NCBI GenBank assembly: GCA_030427725.1
Contig: JAUICV010000002.1
Coordinates: forward strand, 324,436-388,435
Direction: 5' to 3'
Origin: Chlamydiia bacterium
GTDB taxonomy: Bacteria > Chlamydiota > Chlamydiia > Chlamydiales > GCA-2402025
Length of the DNA: 64,000 nucleotides
The notes below the pieces were generated by a model, which ran no database searches, was not told where the DNA came from, and saw only the letters and a list, made by a program, of their open reading frames with translations. Numbering within the stretch: the stretch's first letter is position 1; each line of letters starts with the position of its first letter. The position numbers were made by a program, and so were the translations under genes. Of this stretch, positions 25,960 through 35,460 are shown in pieces.

Positions 25960-27969
25960 ATGACAGACTTTAACTTGGTAAGTGGGTATTCCCCTAAAGG
26001 AGATCAACCGCAGGCAATAAAGGAGCTTGTTAGGGGGATTGAATCTAAACAGAAATCTCAGGTTCTTCTAGGAATAACTGGCTCTGGAAAAACATTTACT
26101 ATGGCAAATGTTATTTCTAAGGTAAAAAAACCATCGCTTATTTTAGCCCACAACAAAACACTAGCAGCTCAGCTCTATCAAGAATTTAAAACTTTTTTCC
26201 CTCAAAATGCCGTTGAGTATTTTGTTTCTTACTATGATTACTATCAGCCTGAAGCCTATATAGCTAGGACAGATACCTATATAGAGAAAGATTTGGCGAT
26301 TAACGATCGTATCGATAAGATGAGACTTTCAGCAACAAGGTCTCTGTTAGAAAGAGATGATGTTATTATTATAGCATCAGTGTCTTGCATTTATGGTCTC
26401 GGTCTTCCTGAATATTTTGATCAAATGAAATTACTGCTTGAAGTTGGGCAAGAGTACAGGCGAGACGATATAATGATCCACTTAGTTGAGATGCATTACA
26501 AACGAAATGATATGGAGCTTGCTCGTGGTATTTTCAGGGTACGTGGAGATGTCATTGAGCTGGTACCCTCATACGAAGATGATATTGCCTACCGCATTGA
26601 GTTTTTCGGAGACGAGATAGAGCGCATCAGCAAAATAGATCCTTTAACAGGTCGAGTTTTTGATCGGTTGGAAAAACTAACGATTTTTCCAGGATCCCAT
26701 CATGTTACACCAGAAGATGTTAGAGAAAAAGCTGTCGAAACAATTCGAGATGAGTTGCAAGAGAGATCTGAGTTTTTCGAAACACAAGAAAAGCTCTTAG
26801 AAAGACAAAGAATCTTAGAGAGAACAAAATACGATCTAGAAATGATGAAAGAGGTCGGTTTTTGTAAGGGGATAGAAAACTATTCAAGACATTTTAGTCC
26901 AAGGCTTCCAGGATCTGCGCCACCTTGTCTTTTGGATTATTTCCCAGACGATTTTTTAATTTTTATAGATGAGTCTCATCAAACATTGCCTCAGATCCGC
27001 GCTATGTATAATGGAGATCGTTCGCGAAAAACATCTCTTATAGACTTCGGCTTTAGGCTTCCATCTGCTTACGACAATAGACCTTTGAAGTTTGAGGAAT
27101 TTTACAAAAAAATTCATCAAGTCGTTTACGTGTCAGCAACGCCAGGTCCATGGGAAGTTAGTGAAACAAGTGGCCAAGTTGTGAGACAAATTATTAGACC
27201 AACGGGACTTTTGGATCCTCTTATTGAGATAAGACCTGCAAAATATCAAGTTGATGATAGTTTAGAAGAAATTCGTATAGAGACAGCGAAAAATAGGCGA
27301 GTTTTGGTCACGACACTCACTAAAAAACTTTCTGAAGATTTAAGCAAATATCTCGAAGAGATTGGAGTTAAAGCTAAATATCTACATTCTGATATCGATA
27401 CGTTAGAAAGAATGCAAATCATCAAATCTTTGAGAAAAGGAGAATTTGATGTTCTTGTGGGAATAAATCTTCTTAGAGAAGGATTAGATATTCCTGAAGT
27501 GTCTTTAGTTATTATTTTAGATGCAGATAAAGAAGGCTTTTTAAGGAGTGAGACATCTTTAATCCAAACCTGTGGGAGAGCTGCAAGAAATTCCTTTGGA
27601 AGAGTTATAATGTATGCCGATAAGGAAACAAAATCGATTTCAAACGCTGTTAAGATTATGAAAGAGCGTAGAAAAATCCAAGAGGAGTATAACACTAAGC
27701 ATAACATTACTCCTCAAACTATTGTCAGAGAAGTTAATGAAGATTTAGCAGAAACGTTTTTTGGGGAGCCTGAGAAAAAGTTAAATAAAGCCAAAGAGAA
27801 ACACGAAAAAATTGCTCTTGGTGCGACGGACCTTAAAAACAAAATAAAAGATACAGAGAAAAAAATGAAGGCTGCTGCAAAAGAGCTCCAATTTGAAGAG
27901 GCAGCGAAATATAGGGATCATTTAAAATATTTAAAAAACTTAGAAATGCTTCAAGATCATCCTATTTAA
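25960..27969 (+). CDS. uvrB: Excinuclease ABC subunit B
   Basis: UvrB is the damage-verifying helicase-like core of nucleotide excision repair. The 669-residue protein has Walker [11 protein letters not shown] (about 39-48), the beta-hairpin [19 protein letters not shown] (about 92-110), the DESHQT box, motif V and VI ([22 protein letters not shown]), and the C-terminal UVR motif ([16 protein letters not shown]) that contacts UvrC. The start gives the canonical [17 protein letters not shown] opening, though no strong ribosome binding site is visible. A hairpin after the stop probably ends the transcript. With uvrD at 14 kb it supports a full repair pathway. Confidence 0.97.
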   Translation: MTDFNLVSGYSPKGDQPQAIKELVRGIESKQKSQVLLGITGSGKTFTMANVISKVKKPSLILAHNKTLAAQLYQEFKTFFPQNAVEYFVSYYDYYQPEAYIARTDTYIEKDLAINDRIDKMRLSATRSLLERDDVIIIASVSCIYGLGLPEYFDQMKLLLEVGQEYRRDDIMIHLVEMHYKRNDMELARGIFRVRGDVIELVPSYEDDIAYRIEFFGDEIERISKIDPLTGRVFDRLEKLTIFPGSHHVTPEDVREKAVETIRDELQERSEFFETQEKLLERQRILERTKYDLEMMKEVGFCKGIENYSRHFSPRLPGSAPPCLLDYFPDDFLIFIDESHQTLPQIRAMYNGDRSRKTSLIDFGFRLPSAYDNRPLKFEEFYKKIHQVVYVSATPGPWEVSETSGQVVRQIIRPTGLLDPLIEIRPAKYQVDDSLEEIRIETAKNRRVLVTTLTKKLSEDLSKYLEEIGVKAKYLHSDIDTLERMQIIKSLRKGEFDVLVGINLLREGLDIPEVSLVIILDADKEGFLRSETSLIQTCGRAARNSFGRVIMYADKETKSISNAVKIMKERRKIQEEYNTKHNITPQTIVREVNEDLAETFFGEPEKKLNKAKEKHEKIALGATDLKNKIKDTEKKMKAAAKELQFEEAAKYRDHLKYLKNLEMLQDHPI

Positions 27970-27976
27970 AGATTTT

Positions 27977-28015
27977 AAAAGGCTCAGACTATCCTGTTAA
28001 AAATAAGAGCCTTTT
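27977..28015 (+). terminator. Hairpin after uvrB (terminator or attenuator)
   Basis: AAAAGGCTC at 27977-27985 is exactly complementary to GAGCCTTTT at 28007-28015, a 9 bp stem with a 21 nt loop; the T run is inside the right arm. It follows the uvrB stop by 7 bp. The right arm overlaps the proposed TTG start (28014) of the GT9 gene and its weak ribosome binding site, so it could also mask that start. Confidence 0.5.
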
Positions 28016-29090
28016 GCTCTACTTAAAAACAATCGATTTGATCCTAACTTTTTTACCTAAAAAGCAAAGTAAAACGGGGCATGGTTGCATAAAGCCCGAC
28101 AAAAAGGTTTTAGTAGCTAATCTAGGGCATATAGGAGACGGTCTTTTTACAGTTGCTGCTACAAGCATCATTAAAGAAACATATCCAGCTGCTCAAGTAG
28201 ATCTTCTTGTAGGATCTTGGAACAAAGAACTGTTATCAAAATACTCACATATCTCAAAGGTCCATTGCTATGACCATCCTTTTCAAAATAGGAAAAACAT
28301 TTCGTTTTCAAAGAAATGTAAAATTGGAGTGGTATCTTTTATAAAATCCATAAAAGACATTAGAAAAGAGAGTTACGACGTAGCCATTGATCTTAGAGTA
28401 CACTATCCGAATGCAATATTTTTACTCTTTTGCTCTAAGATTTCTATTCGAGCTGGATTTACAAGCGGAGGCTATAAAAAACTTTTAACCTTTCCTATGT
28501 TATGGGATTCGAGTCTTCATATGTTACAGTCATATCAGAAGTTATTACGCAATGTGTTTGATTGTAATCATTTGCAGCTTCCGCAGCTGTTTTTACCCAA
28601 GCTTAAAGAGCTCAACTCAACAGTTTTAGAAATGATAGCTTCTAATTATGTGGTGTGTCATCTTTTTTCAGGAGATAGGAGAAGGGATTTAAGTTTAGCA
28701 TTTTGGGATAGCTTGGTACAGTCTTTGAAAAGTTTAGGTTTTAAAATAGTTTTCACTGGAACAACTCATAGCCTTTCCGATCAAGTGAGAGTTGATAAGA
28801 TGGCAGCTAAGCACTCAGTATACAATCTATGCAATAAGTTAGAGTTTGTTGAGTTTATAGAAGTTATCCAGAGATCTAAATCGGTAGTATCTGTAGACAC
28901 AGTAGCTGGGCACCTGGCTGCAATATTTAAAAAAGTAATCGTTTCTCTCTATACCACAGCATCGAATCCTGTAAATTGGAAACCAAGCGCTCAAAAACTG
29001 AAAATTTTTAAAGTCCAAAAAGATAATCAAACAACAGTCCAGGACCAAATAAAATCCTATTTGCTGGAACAAGAAAATAATAATTTTTGA
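28014..29090 (+). CDS. GT9 heptosyltransferase-like enzyme (1)
   Basis: The 358-residue protein resembles ADP-heptose:LPS heptosyltransferases (GT-B fold). It has KVLVANLGHIGDGLFTVAA (about 31-49), the loop typical of GT9, a central HLFSGDRRRDLS and SVDTVAGHLAAIFKK near the C-terminus, the D-T/S-x-x-H-L nucleotide-sugar motif. It would add heptose to the LPS inner core on the cytoplasmic side. No signal peptide. The start is TTG; an alternative in-frame TTG lies at 28038. The first 12 residues form an amphipathic helix often seen in this family. It heads the surface-polysaccharide locus and is followed by rfbF after 44 bp. True sugar may be other than heptose. Confidence 0.82.
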   Translation: MLYLKTIDLILTFLPKKQSKTGHGCIKPDKKVLVANLGHIGDGLFTVAATSIIKETYPAAQVDLLVGSWNKELLSKYSHISKVHCYDHPFQNRKNISFSKKCKIGVVSFIKSIKDIRKESYDVAIDLRVHYPNAIFLLFCSKISIRAGFTSGGYKKLLTFPMLWDSSLHMLQSYQKLLRNVFDCNHLQLPQLFLPKLKELNSTVLEMIASNYVVCHLFSGDRRRDLSLAFWDSLVQSLKSLGFKIVFTGTTHSLSDQVRVDKMAAKHSVYNLCNKLEFVEFIEVIQRSKSVVSVDTVAGHLAAIFKKVIVSLYTTASNPVNWKPSAQKLKIFKVQKDNQTTVQDQIKSYLLEQENNNF

Positions 29091-29134
29091 TAAAATATTT
29101 CGTTAATCAAAACCGCTTTTTAGGAAATTTTTTG

Positions 29135-29929
29135 ATGAAGGTTGTGATTTTAGCTGGTGGGATGGGATCTCGGATACTAGAGAAAACAGAAACTATTCCG
29201 AAGCCCATGATTGAAGTGGCCGGTCGGCCAATGATTTATCATATCATGAAAAGCTATAACGATTTCGGGTATAATCATTTCATAGTAGCTCTTGGATATC
29301 TTCAAGAGGTTATCAAGTCATATTTTTTGAATTTTTCTGAGCTTAATCAAGATATTTCAGTCAATTTGAGACAAATGAAAACAAGCTTTTATGAAAAACC
29401 ACTTCCGAACTGGCAAATCGATCTTATTGATACAGGGCTAAAAACACAAACTGGAGGAAGGCTTAAAAGACTAAAAAAACATCTTGGTAATTCAACATTT
29501 ATGATGACCTATGGAGATGGTCTTAGCGATGTAAATATCACTAAGCTTCTTAAATTTCATAAAGCTCATAGTAAATTAGCCACTGTAACAGCTGTTCATC
29601 CACCATCTCGTTTTGGAGGACTAACGCTTAATGGAGAAAGGGTTGAAACTTTTTCTGAGAAACCTCAGAAAGGATGGATAAATGGAGGGTTTTTTATCTT
29701 AGAACCTGAGGTTCTAGATTACATTGATTCTGATGAGACAATGTGGGAAAAGGTACCTTTAGAAAATCTGGCTACAGCTGGAGAGCTTATGGCTTTCAAG
29801 CATGAAGGATTTTGGCATCCTATGGATACTATGAGAGATCACAGAGCCTTAGAAGAGCTCTGCCAAGGAGGAAAGCTTCCTTGGAGAGCAAAAGAAGATG
29901 AGTTATCGAAAATGAGGGGACTGCTATGA
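29135..29929 (+). CDS. rfbF: Glucose-1-phosphate cytidylyltransferase (RfbF-like)
   Basis: Forms CDP-glucose from glucose-1-phosphate and CTP, the first step to CDP-linked 6-deoxy and 3,6-dideoxyhexoses. From the ATG at 29135 (TAGGAA at 29121-29126) the protein has 264 residues; an upstream TTG at 29087 would add 16 unlikely residues. Motifs: ILAGGMGSR (5-13), PKPMIEVAGRPMI, the metal Asp in MTYGDGLSDV and the GWINGGFFILEPEVLDYI region typical of RfbF. Its stop overlaps the rfbG ATG as ATGA, so translation is coupled. Function by family is firm; final sugar depends on the next two genes. Confidence 0.9.
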   Translation: MKVVILAGGMGSRILEKTETIPKPMIEVAGRPMIYHIMKSYNDFGYNHFIVALGYLQEVIKSYFLNFSELNQDISVNLRQMKTSFYEKPLPNWQIDLIDTGLKTQTGGRLKRLKKHLGNSTFMMTYGDGLSDVNITKLLKFHKAHSKLATVTAVHPPSRFGGLTLNGERVETFSEKPQKGWINGGFFILEPEVLDYIDSDETMWEKVPLENLATAGELMAFKHEGFWHPMDTMRDHRALEELCQGGKLPWRAKEDELSKMRGLL

Positions 29930-30906
29930 AAAACAATATTTTAGTAACTGGGGCAAATGGTTTTTTAGCAACCCATTTGATTGAAAGTCTTTTGAAAGAA
30001 GGCTCTTTTATTGTTTCTTTAATTTTAGATAAAAATTTTCTATCATCTTTTTATAAAAAAAATCTTCATAAAAAAACGCAAGTTATTGAAGGTTCAGTCT
30101 GTGACTTTGGTAAATTACAAAAGATATTAGCTGAATATGAAATAGATACCGTGTTTCACTTAGCTGCTGAGACTCAAGTTCAAAAAGCTATAGAAGATCC
30201 CTTTACAACTTTTGAATCGAACATTAGGGGAAGCTATACTCTTTTCGAAGCGTGTAGAAGAGCAATCCCAAAACGAATTGAAAAAATTATTGTTGCTTCA
30301 AGTGATAAAGCTTATGGATTTTCAGAAATTCTTCCATACCAAGAAACGTTTCCTTTGAAAGGTGTATATCCTTATGACGTTTCCAAATCTTGCATGGATT
30401 TGCTTGCAAACTCCTATTACAAAACCTACGACCTTCCGATATCTATTGTCCGCTCTGCAAATATTTATGGAAGCTGTGATTATCACTATGAAAGACTCAT
30501 TCCAGGGACGATTAAAAGCCTTCTTAAAGGTGTTGCTCCGGAAATAAGAAGCGATGGTTCTCTTATGAGAAATTATATTTACGTAGATGACATCGTAGAA
30601 GGCTACATGGCGATCGCAAATCTTTTTTTAGAAAAAAAATTAGGTGGCGAAAGTTTTAATTTCGGAACGAGTCATTCATATACTGTACTAGAAGTTGTTA
30701 ATCTTATAACAAAGCTAATGAACAGAACAAGTCTTAAACCCAAGGTGTTGAACTGTTCTCAAAAAGAAATTTTGGATCAAAAGGTATGTTATAAAAAAGC
30801 TATGAATGTTCTTGATTGGTCTGCAAACACTTCCTTTGTAGAAGGTCTTCGTAAGACAATAGCAGCCTATCAAGAAGAGCTGGATTGTGTAGCTATGAAC
30901 TCATGA
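29926..30906 (+). CDS. rfbG: CDP-glucose 4,6-dehydratase (RfbG-like)
   Basis: An extended short-chain dehydrogenase of 326 residues that would make CDP-4-keto-6-deoxyglucose from CDP-glucose. It has the NAD motif TGANGFLATHL (8-18), SSDKAYG with the catalytic region, YPYDVSK (Tyr/Lys catalytic pair) and SANIYGSCDYHYERLIPG, which is the substrate loop characteristic of RfbG. RNYIYVDDIVEGY near residue 216 is conserved. It is coupled to rfbF upstream (ATGA) and to the next reductase gene downstream (ATGA at 30903-30906). It is shorter than E. coli-type 360-residue enzymes, but the core is complete. Confidence 0.85.
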   Translation: MKNNILVTGANGFLATHLIESLLKEGSFIVSLILDKNFLSSFYKKNLHKKTQVIEGSVCDFGKLQKILAEYEIDTVFHLAAETQVQKAIEDPFTTFESNIRGSYTLFEACRRAIPKRIEKIIVASSDKAYGFSEILPYQETFPLKGVYPYDVSKSCMDLLANSYYKTYDLPISIVRSANIYGSCDYHYERLIPGTIKSLLKGVAPEIRSDGSLMRNYIYVDDIVEGYMAIANLFLEKKLGGESFNFGTSHSYTVLEVVNLITKLMNRTSLKPKVLNCSQKEILDQKVCYKKAMNVLDWSANTSFVEGLRKTIAAYQEELDCVAMNS

Positions 30907-31817
30907 AGCAAAAAATTGTTATAACAGGTGCTAGCGGATTTTTAGGAAGAGCTGTTTTGAAGCTTCTTTCTCAAAATAAAGACGTTGAGATTCTAGCTAT
31001 ATCAAGACAAACTGAAGAAAAATCCCAGGAAAATGTTCATTTTGTATCTATAGACCTTAGAGATTTTGAAAACATAAACAAAGCTATCTGCAATTTTAAT
31101 CCAGATGGTCTCATTCATCTAGCTTGGATGGGAGTATTTAACTCTAGCCATATGGATGAAAATCAATTTGAAAATGTTTCAATTCTTCAAAATCTTTTAG
31201 AATCCCTTTCTATGACATCTTGTCAGTATGTGGTAGGGCTCGGCTCTCAAGCTGAGTATGGTCAATATGAGATCCCGATAAAAGAAAGTTTCCAAGCAAA
31301 CCCCAAAACTTGTTATGGAAAAGCAAAACTAAAAGCTTCGAATTTAGTGTTGGATTTTTGTGAAGAGAAAGCTATTCGAGCTGTATGGCTTAGGCTTTTT
31401 GCTAGCTTTGGGCCAAATGATCATCCAAACTGGTTAATTTCTTATGTGATACGTTCATTTCTAATAAATGAAACACCAAAGTTAACAAGTGGTGATCAAA
31501 AATGTGATTATCTCTACGTGTACGATGCAGCTGAGGCAATCATACAATCTTGCTTTAGCCCAATACAAGGTATATACAACTTGGGATCTGGAACGGCTCA
31601 AAGTGTTAAAAACATCGTTAAAGCAATTTACAGTGAAATTAGACCAACATGTTCACTCGAATTTGGTCAAAAACATCTAAATCAAACGCCAAGGAAACTA
31701 CTTCAAGCTGACATAACTAAGATTTCTCAAGGGCTAAAATGGAAACCAACATTTCAGCTTAAAGAAGCTTTGACAGAGACAATTGAGCGATATAAGGCAT
31801 CTCAGCCCCAAAAGTAA
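30903..31817 (+). CDS. NAD-dependent epimerase/reductase (CDP-4-keto-6-deoxyhexose reductase-like)
   Basis: The 304-residue protein is an extended SDR: TGASGFLG near the start, IHLAWMG, GLGSQAEYG, YGKAK with catalytic Tyr/Lys, and LYVYDAAEAI. The overall pattern resembles abequose or paratose synthase (RfbJ/RfbS), which reduce C4 of a CDP-linked keto-deoxyhexose. It follows rfbF and rfbG with an ATGA overlap; I chose the ATG at 30903 over a TTG at 30885. It probably finishes a CDP-6-deoxyhexose. No RfbH-type 3-dehydrase is present, so a 3,6-dideoxy sugar cannot be inferred from this window alone. Confidence 0.75.
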   Translation: MKQKIVITGASGFLGRAVLKLLSQNKDVEILAISRQTEEKSQENVHFVSIDLRDFENINKAICNFNPDGLIHLAWMGVFNSSHMDENQFENVSILQNLLESLSMTSCQYVVGLGSQAEYGQYEIPIKESFQANPKTCYGKAKLKASNLVLDFCEEKAIRAVWLRLFASFGPNDHPNWLISYVIRSFLINETPKLTSGDQKCDYLYVYDAAEAIIQSCFSPIQGIYNLGSGTAQSVKNIVKAIYSEIRPTCSLEFGQKHLNQTPRKLLQADITKISQGLKWKPTFQLKEALTETIERYKASQPQK

Positions 31818-31913
31818 TTTGATTTTGATTAAGAAATTAAATCAGCAATATATCTAGCTTTCTTGAGCAAATTATGTAAAATCACAATAAATAATTTTAT
31901 TAGTTGAAGAGCT

Positions 31914-34676
31914 ATGGGTCGTTTTATGAAGCGTTTGAGCAAGGTCGTACAGATCATAATGTTTTTAACTACAATCTCTGCTTTTACAGATTTTAATAAC
32001 CAGTTAACTCTTTCCCAGTTTGGGAAAAAAGTGAATAAAAATAAAAGCCTGCAAGTATCTAGTCGCTATGCTCTTGATCCCGTTAGTCAGGTTTTTAAAA
32101 CGAATGATTTCCAAACGATCCAATTAAAATTTGGTCAGTATGGAACGGAAAGGTTGCCATGTCGCATTGGTTATTTTACTGTTAGTGAAAGTGCTTTTTC
32201 AAAAGGGAGAGTTCCTTTTGGATCAAGAGTTGAACTACCGAGCTATACCATAGCTGGTAATAAAGCTGCCAACATAGAGCCAAACGACTATCTTTTGCAA
32301 GTACAAGATCCAAACTTTGTAGTGTTTTCATTCAAACAAAACTTATTACGGAAAAAAATTTTTACTGATTTTACTATTTCAGATACGCAACAGGCATGTC
32401 AGATTGAGTACCCAGAAGATGGAGGTAAATCAGGGAGTATGATTAGTTATCATATTCCAGGTAGCGCTTATCATGATGTAGAATATCGTGACGTGACACC
32501 AGAACTTACCTTTGGTTCTGGTATTGTAACGTCTATGTTTGTTGATAACAAAAGGGTGGCTCTTCCAACATCTGGATCAAAGCTAACCTTAAAATCTGGG
32601 ACTAAGTTTAAAATTCAGTTTCAAAACCCATCAAATTTACCTAGTCAGTCTCAGACATGGCTACTTTATGTGCAGTCAGAAAACACTTCAAAAAACCTAG
32701 TATTTGAGATGCATTTCTCTCTGACAAAAAATGAAAAAATTACAAACCTGAAATTGAAATCAAAAAGTGGGAGGTTTGATGGGTTTATAAGAGTTGCAGC
32801 TATTCAGTCCAGACTTCCGCCACCATTACCTAATGCGCTTAGATCTCAAGAAACTGATCAGTGGCAATTAGCAACGCAAATTCAATCTATGCCAGCTACA
32901 CCTCTTTCAATGTTTTTACTTTGGCCATATCAGTGGACTAAGGATGTCGGACAACAAATTCAATGGAATCAAGAACGGAATATAAACCTTTCGTCTTGTA
33001 CAACAAGTTCACTTCTGTTGCCACTGCTTGCTCGTTCCAATTTTGAATTGGCTAGTTGTTGGTTTGATCAACTCATAGATCGTCAAAATAAGGGGAAGGT
33101 AGTGTTCGATGAAGCGACTAACTCATTTGTGACTCTTATGAATATGCTTGTAGCAAACTACTATGATGCGGATATCTTGAAGTTTCAAAAGGGATTGGCT
33201 AATCCTGCGTCTTCTCCAATTATGAGTTACTCGTCTTTAGAAAAGGCTATGGAAAAGCTCTTTGATAGATTTAGATCAGAAATTCCAATCTCTCTTGAGC
33301 TTAAATTTAATGATGATGGAACCTATTCATTTGAAGTGTCTTCTATGGATATCGTTTCAACACAACCAGCGGGATCTGAGAAAAAAGTGCTTTTTTGTCT
33401 CCCGGGATATAAGGCTTTGACAGGAGGATATCTTTACAAAGGGAGATCAGCGAATAGAGACCCTATCAAGGGCGATATCATTTTTGCTCAAGGAGATACT
33501 TCAAGTGTTCCTGGAGATCAACAGATTACTTTTGTAGTAAATGGTGTGCCTTCATGGTCAGGAAGGTTTTTGCCAGATGATTTATGGAATAGAATTTCAG
33601 GTCTAGATCAAGAAAGTTTGCAAATTCAGTTAAATCGGCTATTGTCGCAGCCACTGCCAGGAATCAAATCAGGCGTCTACGATCAGGGGAAAGTTCTTTT
33701 CCAAATTGCAATGAGTGCCAAATATGCAACATATGTGCTTTTGGCTCAGAATGGCAAACTGCCTCCTTATTCAAAATCATTAAAAGTTCCCCAAAGTATT
33801 AAAGATCAGTTGAATCCGCTGCTTAATTATATAAAACAAGTTTTAGATGCTTGGCTTATCACAAAAACATACGAAAAAAAGAAACTTTCAAACTTTTTTG
33901 TTGGTGATGAGCTCGGGAAAGGGATTGTAGCTGTAACTGGAACAAAATCTGACACTGGGGGGCTTTTAGACGATGGGAACGCAGTCTATACAGGGCATAA
34001 TAGGCAATATGGATATTTTTTAGGATCTGCAGCAATTGTTGCAGAGCTTGATAATTTGTTTATGAATCCTTCTTGGATAGCGACAAAGCAATCTAATGGA
34101 ATAGTTAAGGTTTTAAGAAAGCAGTTTGTAGATATGCTTTGGAGAGATTATGCGAACCCTTCAATAAATGATGCGGATGATATGCCATTTAATCGGTATG
34201 GGAATGCTTGGGAGGGTATAAGTTCCTCAAAAGGAATGCCTCCAACAGGAGCTTATCCATCTCGAAATAACGAAAGTATTTCTGAAGATTTCAATGGGTA
34301 TTATGCTACATGGCTTTATGCTAGAGCTATCTTAAATTCATCGCTTTCATCTGCGAATACAAAAGGCTTTCGCAGTTTTGAGAGGTATTCCAAAGCCAAT
34401 ATGGATATGATAGCTAAAGCGGCTCGAGCATTGTTTTATAATAATGGAAACTGGGTCTATAAAAATGAAGCATTTAATTTTAATAAGACAACAGGTATTC
34501 AGTGGGATAATAAAGTAGATAGTGCTACGAATTTAATATTAGGTTCACCCCCTTGTAGATTTTCTGAAGAGGGCTGTCTTTACTCTAAATACCGCTTTGA
34601 TGTGTTTTGTGAGGATTTAGTCAATACATACCAGGGTGATTGTAAATGTAGCTCAGGTGGGTGCGGTTGCCAGTAG
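31914..34676 (+). CDS. GH81-like endo-beta-1,3-glucanase, exported
   Basis: The 920-residue protein has an N-terminal signal (about 8-25, VVQIIMFLTTISAF) and a layout like family GH81: beta-rich N-terminal half, then an (alpha/alpha)6 part. The GH81 boxes appear as VYTGHNRQYGYFLGSAAIVAELD (691-713, read in parts), GNAWEGISS and NNESISEDFNGYYATWLYARA (785-805, read in parts). The paired glutamates E787 and E791 match the GH81 ESSSE box. The position of the general acid Asp in NDHHFHYGY seems to be Gly694, so activity is uncertain. The tail DCKCSSGGCGCQ is cysteine-rich. Two barrel genes follow at 7 and 9 bp, suggesting one unit. The substrate would be a beta-1,3-glucan such as from algae, fungi or oomycetes. 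Confidence 0.7.
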   Translation: MGRFMKRLSKVVQIIMFLTTISAFTDFNNQLTLSQFGKKVNKNKSLQVSSRYALDPVSQVFKTNDFQTIQLKFGQYGTERLPCRIGYFTVSESAFSKGRVPFGSRVELPSYTIAGNKAANIEPNDYLLQVQDPNFVVFSFKQNLLRKKIFTDFTISDTQQACQIEYPEDGGKSGSMISYHIPGSAYHDVEYRDVTPELTFGSGIVTSMFVDNKRVALPTSGSKLTLKSGTKFKIQFQNPSNLPSQSQTWLLYVQSENTSKNLVFEMHFSLTKNEKITNLKLKSKSGRFDGFIRVAAIQSRLPPPLPNALRSQETDQWQLATQIQSMPATPLSMFLLWPYQWTKDVGQQIQWNQERNINLSSCTTSSLLLPLLARSNFELASCWFDQLIDRQNKGKVVFDEATNSFVTLMNMLVANYYDADILKFQKGLANPASSPIMSYSSLEKAMEKLFDRFRSEIPISLELKFNDDGTYSFEVSSMDIVSTQPAGSEKKVLFCLPGYKALTGGYLYKGRSANRDPIKGDIIFAQGDTSSVPGDQQITFVVNGVPSWSGRFLPDDLWNRISGLDQESLQIQLNRLLSQPLPGIKSGVYDQGKVLFQIAMSAKYATYVLLAQNGKLPPYSKSLKVPQSIKDQLNPLLNYIKQVLDAWLITKTYEKKKLSNFFVGDELGKGIVAVTGTKSDTGGLLDDGNAVYTGHNRQYGYFLGSAAIVAELDNLFMNPSWIATKQSNGIVKVLRKQFVDMLWRDYANPSINDADDMPFNRYGNAWEGISSSKGMPPTGAYPSRNNESISEDFNGYYATWLYARAILNSSLSSANTKGFRSFERYSKANMDMIAKAARALFYNNGNWVYKNEAFNFNKTTGIQWDNKVDSATNLILGSPPCRFSEEGCLYSKYRFDVFCEDLVNTYQGDCKCSSGGCGCQ

Positions 34677-34683
34677 GAATTAA

Positions 34684-35451
34684 ATGATAAAGCAAATTAG
34701 CTTTCAGGTACTAGCTTTTATAGCGATTTGGTCAGCAAGTTGTTTTGCTAAGCCTGGAGATTATATTCCAGTGACATCAGGAGTCTCTGTTGGCGTTAGA
34801 GGTTCATGGATGAAGTGGAAGGCTGAAAATAACTTTTCAGGTTACTTTGTTGGACCTTCCGCTACAGTGGATTTTAGAAAGCCTAATTTTATATATGGCG
34901 GAGGTCGTTTTTTTCTAACTTATGGTGATCTTGGTAGCTCAAACTGTTTTGGTAGAAGGTCTCAATTTTTGAATTTAGAAGGGCGATTTGGATATAGTTT
35001 TGGAAAAAATTTTATTTTTACGCCCTACACAGGTCTTGGTTATATTAACACCGAAATGACACTTAAAGGACAGGGGGGACTCTGTCATAAAAAAGCTTTT
35101 ACAAATATCTATGTTCCTGTGGGAGCGGTAATAACCTATCATTTTTCTGATAGGTTAAGTTTTGGAGTTGATTATGAGTACATGCCAGCAATAGATTCAT
35201 ATGCAAGAGAAGCGGATTTTAAAAGTGTAAGGTGGAATTTAGGAGACAAAGGATCTCACAACGTGGAGCTTCCGTTGCAATTTATGTTTCCAAATCCTAG
35301 GTTTAAAAAAGTCCAGTATAGGATTACTCCTTTTTTTAGGACGTACACTTATGGAAGAGGAGAGATTAGTTGTACAACAAGTGATAGCGCAACGATTTCA
35401 TCTCAATGGGCTTATGAAGTGGGTTTGAAATATGACGTGGTATTTTTTTAA
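34684..35451 (+). CDS. Outer-membrane beta-barrel protein (1)
   Basis: The 255-residue protein has a signal peptide ending near SCFA (about 21) and alternating amphipathic strands with Gly and aromatic residues, such as FTPYTGLGYI and FIYGGGRFFL. It ends with KYDVVFF, a terminal Phe as expected for barrel assembly. Two cysteine pairs may form disulfides, as common in chlamydial outer-membrane proteins. It looks like an 8- to 10-strand barrel of the OmpA/OprF or opacity class rather than a large porin. It follows the GH81-like gene by 7 bp and precedes a related gene by 9 bp. Function is unknown. Confidence 0.75.
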   Translation: MIKQISFQVLAFIAIWSASCFAKPGDYIPVTSGVSVGVRGSWMKWKAENNFSGYFVGPSATVDFRKPNFIYGGGRFFLTYGDLGSSNCFGRRSQFLNLEGRFGYSFGKNFIFTPYTGLGYINTEMTLKGQGGLCHKKAFTNIYVPVGAVITYHFSDRLSFGVDYEYMPAIDSYAREADFKSVRWNLGDKGSHNVELPLQFMFPNPRFKKVQYRITPFFRTYTYGRGEISCTTSDSATISSQWAYEVGLKYDVVFF

Positions 35452-35460
35452 GAGGAGTCA

